Assembly: GCA_030745955.1 (NCBI GenBank)
Contig: JASLNQ010000159.1
Span: 1-5,418, forward strand
Length of the DNA stretch: 5,418 nucleotides
DNA from: Dehalococcoidia bacterium
Lineage (GTDB): Bacteria; Chloroflexota; Dehalococcoidia; UBA1151; UBA1328
Direction of reading: 5' to 3'
Below the pieces are notes generated by a model. It ran no database searches and was not told where the DNA came from. It worked only from the letters and a program-made list of their open reading frames with translations. Both the position numbers and the translations under genes were made by a program. Of this stretch, positions 1-5,418 are shown piece by piece (positions within the stretch are counted from its first letter, which is position 1; every line of letters starts with the position of its first letter).

Positions 1-2588
1 CCGTTGGCACCGTTCTGATCGAATCCGCGGTATGCGCCACCACCGGCGACAACGAACTGGATGTTCATCAGGCCGACGATGCCGAGTGCGAGACCGATCT
101 GGCGTGTGTAGTCGACGATCGTGTCGACCTCGGCTTCGGTAAGCGACTGGGCCGGGTAGACGGCCATCGAGTCGCCAGAGTGAACGCCCGCACGCTCGAT
201 GTGCTGCATGATCCCGGGGATCAGGACGTCTTCACCGTCACAGACCGCGTCGACCTCGACTTCAAGGCCGGTCAGGTAGTGGTCGATGAGTATTGTCTGG
301 CCGGGGAACTCGCGCATGGCGCCCCCGAAGTAACGGAGCAGCTCTTCGGGGGTCTGGACGATCTCCATTGCGCGACCGCCCAGCACGTAGCTTGGCCGTA
401 CGAGCACCGGGTATTCAACGTTGTTCGCAACCTGGAGGGCCGACTCAATATCGGACGCCATACCGCCTGGCGGTTGAGGTAGTCCGTGCCGCTGGGTGAT
501 CTCTTCGAACCGGCCGCGGTCCGAAGCGAGGTCGATCACGTTCGGGCTGGACCCGAGCACGGGCAGACCGGCGACGCCCAACACCTGCGAAAGGTTGATT
601 GCCGTCTGCCCACCGAACTGGACCATCGCCGGCGGATCGGACGAGCCGACTCCCTCGTTTTCGATGATGTCGCGCACCGATTCCTCGTCAAGCGGCTCGA
701 AGTAGAGCCGGTCGGAGGTGTCGAAATCGGTCGAAACTGTCTCCGGGTTCGAGTTGATCATCACGGCTTTTGCACCGGTAGCCTGGAGCGCCCATGCCGC
801 ATGGACCGAACAGTAGTCGAACTCGATACCCTGCCCGATTCGGATCGGTCCGCTGCCCAACACTATCGCCACGTCATCGTCGGACGACACGGCCTCGTTT
901 TCCTGCTCGTAGGTTGAGTAGAAATATGGCGTGACGGCTTCAAATTCACCGGCACAAGTGTCGACCATCTTGTAAACCGGCCGCAGCCCCCACTCCTTGC
1001 GCATCGTACGGACCTGCTCCGGGAGGTAGTCGGCCAGTGAGCCTATCTGGGCGTCGGAAAATCCCATCCGCTTTGCGCGGCGCATCAGGTCGGGCGTCAG
1101 CTCTTCGGCCAGGAGCTGGCGTTCCATCCCGATGATCCGGGCTATGGCGCGGGTGAACCACGGATCGACACCAGTCTCCAGTGAAACGTCCTCGGCAGTG
1201 CGGTTCCCCCTGATCGCTGCTGCAAGCTTCCAGAGCCGGTCATCGTCGGCCCGGAGATCGGGCGGTCCGCCGGCTCCCCAGTCGGGATTCTCCCAGAGTA
1301 GCGAGCCGCGCCCGTTTTCCATCGACCGCACCGCTTTCTGCAGTGCCGCTTCGAACGTGCGGTCGACGGCCATGACCTCGCCCGTTGCCTTCATTTGCGT
1401 CCCGAGTGAGCGGTCCCCGGTCGGGAACTTGTCGAACGGCCAGCGGGGAATCTTGACCACACAGTAGTCGAGGGCGGGTTCGAAGGCAGCGGTCGTCTTT
1501 TGCGTTACGGCGTTGGAAATTTCGTCGAGGGTTTTGCCGAGTGCGATCTTGGCAGCGACACGGGCGATCGGGTAGCCGGTTGCCTTGGAGGCCAGGGCCG
1601 ACGAACGGCTCACCCGGGGGTTAACCTCGATGACGTAGTACATCGAGCCGTCTTCGTCGTAACCGGCGCCCTCCCCCAGCGATTCAGCCACACCGCTGGA
1701 AGGCCGGTAGGCCAGCTGAACGTTGCAGCCGCCCTTGATGTCGAGGCCCGTGATGATGTTGAGCGAAGCCGTACGCAACCGCTGGTAGTCCTTGTCGTTG
1801 AGCGTCTGGCTCGGGGCGACGACGATCGAGTCGCCGGTGTGGACGCCCATAGGATCGAGGTTTTCCATGTTGCAGATCGTTATGACGTTGCCGTCGCCGT
1901 CCCGCATCACCTCGTACTCGATCTCTTTCCACCCGAGCAGGGAACGCTCGACCAGCACCTGGCCAACCTTGCTGGCGGCGATTCCACCGGTCGCGATCAG
2001 CCGTAGTTCGGCTTCGTCATTGGCGATACCGCCGCCGGTCCCGCCCAGGGTGTAGGCCGGACGTACAACGGCCGGGTAGCCGATTTCCCTGGCGGCTTCA
2101 ACGGCGGCCTCGACGGTATCGACGGCGTAAGAAGGAAGGACCGGTTCGCCGATTCTTTCGAGGAGGTTCCGAAACAATTCACGGTCTTCGGCCATCTCTA
2201 TCGACTCGACCGAGGTGCCAAGGGCCCTGACGCTGTACTTTTCCAGGATGCCCTGCTTTTGGAGGTCAACAACCAGGTTGAGCCCGGTCTGCCCACCGAG
2301 GGTGCCGAGAACGCCATCTGGGCGTTCACGTTCGATGATGCGTTCGAGCACGGGGACTGTCAGCGGTTCAATGTAAATGCGGTCGGCCATGTCCTCGTCG
2401 GTCATGATCGTTGCCGGGTTGGAGTTAACCAGCACGACTTCAACGCCCTCTTCGCGGAGGGAACGGCATGCCTGGGTCCCTGCGTAGTCGAATTCCGCGG
2501 CCTGGCCGATGATGATCGGGCCGGAACCTATTACCAGTACCTTTTCAGGCATGGAGTTGGGCGTTTTGTTGCCGGTCGCACTCGTCAA
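1..2588 (-). CDS. carB: Carbamoyl-phosphate synthetase large subunit (C-terminal part beyond the window)
   Basis: Ammonia-dependent synthesis of carbamoyl phosphate from bicarbonate and two ATP, as partner of CarA, in the cytoplasm. The frame is open without interruption for 862 codons to the window edge; the family is usually about 1,060-1,080 residues, so the end of the second synthetase half and the allosteric domain are missing. Numbering from the TTG: first-half motif GSGPIIIGQ at 21-29, ATP-grasp RPAYTLGG at 176, metal-binding IEVNPR with E321 and N323, oligomerisation region about 400-560 containing [13 protein letters not shown], second-half GSGPIRIGQ at 578, RPSYVLGG at 731 and HSGDS further on. 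The start is TTG at 2588: an in-frame TGA directly precedes it and AGGAG lies six bases upstream. The first ATG (2552, residue 13) has no ribosome site. The loops before both IEVNPR positions are longer than in the E. coli protein as I recall it. Family assignment is secure. Confidence 0.97.
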   Translation of the reverse strand, partial: MTSATGNKTPNSMPEKVLVIGSGPIIIGQAAEFDYAGTQACRSLREEGVEVVLVNSNPATIMTDEDMADRIYIEPLTVPVLERIIERERPDGVLGTLGGQTGLNLVVDLQKQGILEKYSVRALGTSVESIEMAEDRELFRNLLERIGEPVLPSYAVDTVEAAVEAAREIGYPAVVRPAYTLGGTGGGIANDEAELRLIATGGIAASKVGQVLVERSLLGWKEIEYEVMRDGDGNVITICNMENLDPMGVHTGDSIVVAPSQTLNDKDYQRLRTASLNIITGLDIKGGCNVQLAYRPSSGVAESLGEGAGYDEDGSMYYVIEVNPRVSRSSALASKATGYPIARVAAKIALGKTLDEISNAVTQKTTAAFEPALDYCVVKIPRWPFDKFPTGDRSLGTQMKATGEVMAVDRTFEAALQKAVRSMENGRGSLLWENPDWGAGGPPDLRADDDRLWKLAAAIRGNRTAEDVSLETGVDPWFTRAIARIIGMERQLLAEELTPDLMRRAKRMGFSDAQIGSLADYLPEQVRTMRKEWGLRPVYKMVDTCAGEFEAVTPYFYSTYEQENEAVSSDDDVAIVLGSGPIRIGQGIEFDYCSVHAAWALQATGAKAVMINSNPETVSTDFDTSDRLYFEPLDEESVRDIIENEGVGSSDPPAMVQFGGQTAINLSQVLGVAGLPVLGSSPNVIDLASDRGRFEEITQRHGLPQPPGGMASDIESALQVANNVEYPVLVRPSYVLGGRAMEIVQTPEELLRYFGGAMREFPGQTILIDHYLTGLEVEVDAVCDGEDVLIPGIMQHIERAGVHSGDSMAVYPAQSLTEAEVDTIVDYTRQIGLALGIVGLMNIQFVVAGGGAYRGFDQNGAN

Positions 2589-2594
2589 TCAAAT

Positions 2595-2599
2595 CTCCT
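2595..2599 (-). promoter_or_regulatory. Ribosome binding site of carB
   Basis: AGGAG on the minus strand, six bases before the TTG at 2588-2586. It decides the start: the alternative ATG at 2552-2550 is preceded by CGCCCAACTCC, with no purine-rich site. The stop codon TGA (2591-2589) in the same frame sits between this site and the TTG, so translation of CarB cannot begin further upstream. Confidence 0.75.
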
Positions 2600-2602
2600 G
2601 TT

Positions 2603-2633
2603 CAATCCCCTCTCCCTGGGAGGGTGAGGGTTG
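2603..2633. repeat. Imperfect inverted repeat just upstream of the carB ribosome site
   Basis: On the plus strand CAA, CCC, TC and CCCT pair with AGGG, GA, GGG and TTG around a GGG loop, with single unpaired bases between the blocks. It ends only a few bases before the carB AGGAG (2595-2599). In the mRNA it would be a hairpin immediately 5' of the carB ribosome site and might influence carB translation; that effect is inference. No T run follows it on the minus strand, so it is not a typical intrinsic terminator. Confidence 0.55.
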
Positions 2634-2687
2634 AGGCTCTCTTGCGTATTCAGGTTTCTGGTCAGCGAGCGGCGACCCACCCTCTAG

Positions 2688-2710
2688 CTCCCTCCCTAGC
2701 AGGGAGGGAG
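2688..2710. repeat. Perfect 10-bp GC-rich palindrome with a 3-base loop
   Basis: CTCCCTCCCT at 2688-2697 and AGGGAGGGAG at 2701-2710 are exact reverse complements around the loop AGC. It would form a very stable hairpin in RNA from either strand. In the operon direction it is followed by CTAGAGGGTGGG, which lacks the T run of an intrinsic terminator. In the opposite direction it is followed by GATTTTGG, a short four-T run, so weak termination of antisense transcription is conceivable. The most likely reading is one unit of a dispersed extragenic palindromic repeat. Confidence 0.7.
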
Positions 2711-2752
2711 GATTTTGGCAAAGGGCAGTAACGCGTCGCATTTCGCGAGGAG

Positions 2753-2773
2753 ATCCTGAATCAAGTTCAGGAT
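2753..2773. repeat. REP-like palindrome (ATCCTGAA-N5-TTCAGGAT)
   Basis: Perfect 8-bp arms at 2753-2760 and 2766-2773 around TCAAG. On the minus strand it reads as a GTCATCCTGAACTTGATTC-type sequence, a pattern I recognise from dispersed intergenic repeats in many bacterial genomes; its translation gives CHPELDSGS. It lies 34 bases beyond the carA stop codon. The structure is seen directly; the repeat-family label rests on memory of that pattern, without a search. Confidence 0.75.
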
Positions 2774-2780
2774 GACAATT

Positions 2781-2811
2781 GGTGAGGGAAAGTTTCTTCC
2801 TCATTCTCACC
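2781..2811. repeat. Weak inverted repeat overlapping the carA stop codon
   Basis: GGTGAG at 2781-2786 pairs with CTCACC at 2806-2811, and GGAA at 2787-2790 with TTCC at 2797-2800, leaving a five-base bulge (2801-2805) and a six-base loop. In the mRNA the 5' arm contains the carA stop codon. The sequence after it on the minus strand (AATTGTCATCC) is not T-rich, so I do not call a terminator. It could be a chance pairing or the outer edge of the repeat insertion. Confidence 0.35.
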
Positions 2812-4039
2812 CCGTCCCACCTGCGGCAGGAACTTTTATGCCCGCGCGGATCAACCCCACGAACCTGTCGAACAGGTATTCGCTGTCGTGCGGGCCGGGC
2901 GACGCCTCGGAGTGGTACTGGATCGTCATGATCGGCAGGTCGCGGTGGCGGAGGCCCTCGACCGTGTTGTCGTTCAGGTTGATGTGGCTGACCTCCAGCC
3001 CGTCGGGAAGTCCATCAGGTTCAACCGCGTAGCCGTGGTTCTGGGCGGTGACGTACACCCTGCCCGTTGCGAGGTCCTTCACCGGCTGGTTGCCGCCCCG
3101 GTGACCGAAATGTAGCTTGAACGTGCTCGCACCGAACGCACGGGCGATCACCTGGTGGCCCAGGCAGATCCCCATCATCGGAACCCCGGCTGCAACCAGG
3201 CCTTTGGCCGATTCGACCGAGCGGTCGAGCAGCTCGGGATTGCCCGGCCCCGGTGAAAGCATCACCCCACCGGGGTCGTGGCCCAGGATTTCCTCGGCGG
3301 GTGCATCATCGGGCACAACGACCACGTCGCAGCCACGTGCCCGGAGCGACCGGAGGATGTTCAGTTTCACGCCGTAATCGCTGACCACGACTTTCAGCTG
3401 GTTATCGGCGGTGGCTGCGTTTCTGGGCCACGCTCCACCGTCATCGATATCACGCCCCATCCCACCCTGGTGTGCCCTGTCACGGAGGTCGTAGTAGGCC
3501 CTGGACTTCTCGCCTGCATCGCCGTTCCAGGCGTATATCTCGTCCGTTGACACCTCTCCGACAACGTCGAACTCGCCGTAGCGGGGAGCTTTCGACAGAG
3601 CGTTCAGCGCCGCCGGCACGTCTTCCCGCGGAGTGACGATGCCCATCATCACACCGACCGACCTCAGCCTGCGGGTTATTGCCCTGGTGTCCACCCCGGA
3701 AACACCGGGGATCCCGTTTTTCAACAGGTATTCGTGGACCGTGCTTTCTGATAGCGGGTGCGATGGCTCATCGCAATCGTCACGCACCACGAACCCGTTG
3801 ACCTGCACCCGCGTCGACTCGACATCAGCGTCGTTGGTGCCGTAGTTGCCGATCATCGGGTAGGTCGGCACAAGAATCTGCCCGCCATACGACGGATCGG
3901 TCAGCATTTCCTGGTACCCGGTCATCGAGGTGTTGAAAACCACCTCACCGGTCGCCTCGGCTTCCGCGCCGAGTCGCTGACCGGGATATACCGAACCGTC
4001 TTCGAGGACCATGTACATATCGCCGCGCAGGTCAGTCAT
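2807..4039 (-). CDS. carA: Carbamoyl-phosphate synthetase small (glutaminase) subunit
   Basis: Hydrolyses glutamine and passes ammonia to CarB. It is 410 residues long, against about 380 in E. coli. The N-terminal small-subunit domain (about 9-165) carries VLEDGSVYPG, GEVVFNTSMTGYQE, LTDPSY and GNYGTNDAD. The C-terminal class I glutamine amidotransferase domain (about 216-400) carries LSPGPGNPE, the nucleophile Cys292 in GICLGHQ, FGHRGGNQPVKD, TAQNHGYAV, and His376/Glu378 of the catalytic triad in QYHSEASPGPHD. The residue between His and Glu is Ser, where I remember Pro in E. coli. The joining segment 171-216 is about 20 residues longer than in E. coli and rich in Gly, Asp and Arg. The ATG overlaps the pyrC stop as ATGA and has AGGA seven bases upstream, so coupled translation is likely. 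carB follows after a 218-base repeat-rich spacer. Met8 is a possible but less supported start. Confidence 0.97.
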   Translation of the reverse strand: MTDLRGDMYMVLEDGSVYPGQRLGAEAEATGEVVFNTSMTGYQEMLTDPSYGGQILVPTYPMIGNYGTNDADVESTRVQVNGFVVRDDCDEPSHPLSESTVHEYLLKNGIPGVSGVDTRAITRRLRSVGVMMGIVTPREDVPAALNALSKAPRYGEFDVVGEVSTDEIYAWNGDAGEKSRAYYDLRDRAHQGGMGRDIDDGGAWPRNAATADNQLKVVVSDYGVKLNILRSLRARGCDVVVVPDDAPAEEILGHDPGGVMLSPGPGNPELLDRSVESAKGLVAAGVPMMGICLGHQVIARAFGASTFKLHFGHRGGNQPVKDLATGRVYVTAQNHGYAVEPDGLPDGLEVSHINLNDNTVEGLRHRDLPIMTIQYHSEASPGPHDSEYLFDRFVGLIRAGIKVPAAGGTG

Positions 4040-5409
4040 GCGCTCGTCCTGCTGCCGGATTGGGCGCTGGTCTTCAGATCGAATACGGTCTCACCCCGGT
4101 AAATCGTCGTGACTACGCGGCCAGTGAGTTCGACTCCCGCCAGGGGACTGTTCACGCTCTTCGAGGCGAACGCTGTGGGATCGACGGTCCACTTGCTGTT
4201 AGGGTCGATAAGCGTCACGTCGGCTGAGAACCCCTTTTTCAGCGATCCGAGGTCGCGCCCGAGAATTGCAGCCGGGCCCGCGGTCAGCGACTCGATCAGC
4301 CGGACAAGGGAGAGCTTTCCGGAATCAACGCCTGCGAGGCTGTAGACCGACGAGAACGCCGTTTCGAGAACATTGATGCCGTGGGCCGCCTCGTTGTATG
4401 TGCAGACCTTATCGGTGGCAGCGTGTGGGGCGTGATCGGTCGCAACGATGTCGATCAACCCCTCGGCCAACGCTTCGATCACGGCATCGACATCGGCCTT
4501 GCTGCGCAACGGCGGGTTGACCTTGGTGTCCGTGTCGTAACCTCTTGATCCAATTGTCTCGGGGACTACTCCTTTTTCGCCGAACACCCAGTCGTCGGTG
4601 AGGGTCAGGTGGTGCGGCGTAACCTCGGCCGTGACATCGACCCCGCATTCTTTCGCGGTGCGGAGGGCAACGATCGAGCCGATGGTCGAGATATGCGGAA
4701 TATGGAGCCGGGCCCTCGTCAGGTCGGCCAGGTGCAGGTCGCGGGTGACCATTGCCGTTTCGGCCTCGGCAGGCACACCGGCGAGTCCGAGTCGCGTCGC
4801 GGCCGGTCCGGCGTTCATCACGCCACCACGACCGATCTGCTTATCCTCGGCGTGGTTGATGATAGGCAGCCCCAATTCGACAGAATAAGCCAGCGCCTGG
4901 CGCATCAGGTTGGCGTCGGTCACCGGGTTGCCATCGTCCGAGAAGCCGATCACACCGACTTCGGCCAGCTCGCCCATGGGGGCGAGTCGCTTGCCGTGCT
5001 GGCCGACCGAGATGGCGCCGATCGGCAACACCCTGACCACGCCCTCGGTGGCGGCCCGGCGCATCACATCCTCGATGACGCTGGCGGTGTCCTGCACCGG
5101 ATCGGTGTTTGGCATGGCGCAGACGGTCGTAAAACCACCCTGTGCGGCCGCCTGCGTGCCCGTCGCGATCGTTTCCTTCCACTCCTGCCCCGGGTCCCTG
5201 AGATGGGTGTGCAGGTCGACAAATCCGGGTGAAACGATCAACCCTTTGGCGTCGATTTGCTCGTAGCCGTCCGGCGCTTTTTCTGCGGATTTTTCGGTGA
5301 CCTGTTCGATCTTGCCGTTAGCGATCAGGACGTCCGCCACCCGGTCGACCCCCTGCGCCGGGTCGATCACTCTGCCGCCTTTTATCGCCAGTTTGTTCCT
5401 GGCTGCCAA
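4036..5409 (-). CDS. pyrC: Dihydroorotase, class I type
   Basis: Zinc-dependent cyclisation of carbamoyl aspartate to dihydroorotate, the third step of UMP synthesis. Amidohydrolase-fold landmarks are present: DLHTHLRDPG with metal ligands His67 and His69, SDDG with Asp158/Asp159 where class I enzymes place an Asp metal ligand, INHAED with His186, LHIPHIST with His239, TPHH at 265-267, KVNPPLR at 296-302, and ATDHAPH with catalytic Asp325. The intact metal and catalytic set argues for an active enzyme, not the inactive PyrC-like partner found with some aspartate carbamoyltransferases. At 457 residues it is somewhat longer than the usual 420-430, partly through a Lys/Glu-rich stretch near 38-50 and a polar tail after 445. 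The start used is TTG at 5409; the nine bases before it show no ribosome site and no in-frame stop, so the true start could lie just outside the window. Hydantoinase/allantoinase relatives are less likely given the carA-carB context. Confidence 0.95.
   Translation of the reverse strand: MAARNKLAIKGGRVIDPAQGVDRVADVLIANGKIEQVTEKSAEKAPDGYEQIDAKGLIVSPGFVDLHTHLRDPGQEWKETIATGTQAAAQGGFTTVCAMPNTDPVQDTASVIEDVMRRAATEGVVRVLPIGAISVGQHGKRLAPMGELAEVGVIGFSDDGNPVTDANLMRQALAYSVELGLPIINHAEDKQIGRGGVMNAGPAATRLGLAGVPAEAETAMVTRDLHLADLTRARLHIPHISTIGSIVALRTAKECGVDVTAEVTPHHLTLTDDWVFGEKGVVPETIGSRGYDTDTKVNPPLRSKADVDAVIEALAEGLIDIVATDHAPHAATDKVCTYNEAAHGINVLETAFSSVYSLAGVDSGKLSLVRLIESLTAGPAAILGRDLGSLKKGFSADVTLIDPNSKWTVDPTAFASKSVNSPLAGVELTGRVVTTIYRGETVFDLKTSAQSGSRTSA
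4047..4050 (-). promoter_or_regulatory. Ribosome binding site of carA, inside the end of pyrC
   Basis: AGGA on the minus strand, seven bases before the carA ATG (4039-4037) and inside the last codons of pyrC. Together with the ATGA overlap of the pyrC stop and carA start (4036-4039), it supports the annotated carA start and reinitiation by ribosomes finishing pyrC. Confidence 0.6.
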
Positions 5410-5418
5410 GAGCGTTTC

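Larger units (their letters stand above)
2589..2806. repeat. Repeat-filled spacer between carA and carB
   Basis: These 218 bases hold no recognisable gene. They are a chain of palindromic modules: an imperfect hairpin at 2603-2633, a perfect 10-bp stem at 2688-2710, a perfect 8-bp stem at 2753-2773, and a weaker hairpin at 2781-2811 that reaches into the carA stop. Translated on the minus strand they give peptide strings (NCHPELDSGSP, PPSLLGRELEGG, PSPSQGEG) of the kind often seen in spurious predicted proteins across many bacteria. That supports dispersed extragenic repeats rather than a gene. I saw no promoter boxes and no stem followed by a long T run on the minus strand, so carA and carB are probably still co-transcribed. 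Whether these modules recur elsewhere in this genome cannot be seen from one window. Confidence 0.75.

Noticed and set aside
486..917. 143-codon plus-strand open frame opposite carB
   Set aside because: Antisense shadow of the second synthetase half of carB, which translates cleanly on the minus strand.
1500..2006. 168-codon plus-strand open frame opposite carB
   Set aside because: Antisense to the first ATP-grasp domain of carB. The periodicity comes from carB codons; no family resemblance.
1..2588. Possible frameshift or pseudogene in carB, because the long frame does not close inside the window
   Set aside because: Codon-by-codon translation from 2588 to 3 gives continuous CarB sequence with all expected motifs. 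The frame simply runs off the window edge.
2589..2806. CRISPR array
   Set aside because: The palindromic units differ from one another and are not evenly spaced direct repeats with unique spacers.
2589..2810. 73-codon minus-strand frame as a real small gene
   Set aside because: Its peptide consists of strings typical of translated intergenic repeats, and it has no convincing ribosome site. I kept it only as an observation about coupling.
2603..2811. Intrinsic terminator or pyrimidine attenuator between carA and carB
   Set aside because: None of the stems is followed by a T run on the minus strand. I see no leader peptide with pyrimidine-sensing features and no alternative antiterminator pairing.
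4609..5232. 207-codon plus-strand open frame opposite pyrC
   Set aside because: It lies wholly antisense to a clear pyrC with intact motifs. Its translation is Arg/Gly/His-rich with no recognisable domain. Such frames are expected opposite GC-rich genes.

Overview
The window holds a stretch of a de novo pyrimidine (UMP) biosynthesis operon, read entirely from the minus strand. In transcription order it carries pyrC (dihydroorotase, 5409 to 4036), carA (small, glutaminase subunit of carbamoyl-phosphate synthetase, 4039 to 2807) and carB (large subunit, 2588 down to the window edge, C-terminal part missing). All three reading frames are intact, and I found no frameshift when translating carB codon by codon. 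The DNA is GC-rich, with G/C favoured at third positions. This leaves long antisense open frames on the plus strand, which I treat as shadows.

Layout: pyrC and carA share a 4-base ATGA overlap (4036-4039), the usual sign of translational coupling. carA and carB are separated by 218 bases (2589-2806) that contain no recognisable gene but are packed with palindromic elements of the kind scattered through many bacterial genomes. The most recognisable is ATCCTGAA-N5-TTCAGGAT. A short open frame made of this repeat material runs from the carA stop to the base before the carB start, in the carB frame. carB then begins at a TTG with a well-placed AGGAG.

How the genes work together: CarA releases ammonia from glutamine. 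CarB uses it with bicarbonate and two ATP to make carbamoyl phosphate. Aspartate carbamoyltransferase (PyrB, not in this window; perhaps upstream of pyrC) would make carbamoyl aspartate, which PyrC cyclises to dihydroorotate.

Organism: a free-living, GC-rich bacterium. The pyrC-carA-carB order, TTG starts and repeat style would fit a Chloroflexota lineage (for example Dehalococcoidia/SAR202-like), but this is a weak inference. The genes are housekeeping. The unusual parts are the repeat-filled carA-carB spacer and lengthened loops or linkers in CarA and CarB. I see no sign of a new defence, mobile or signalling system.
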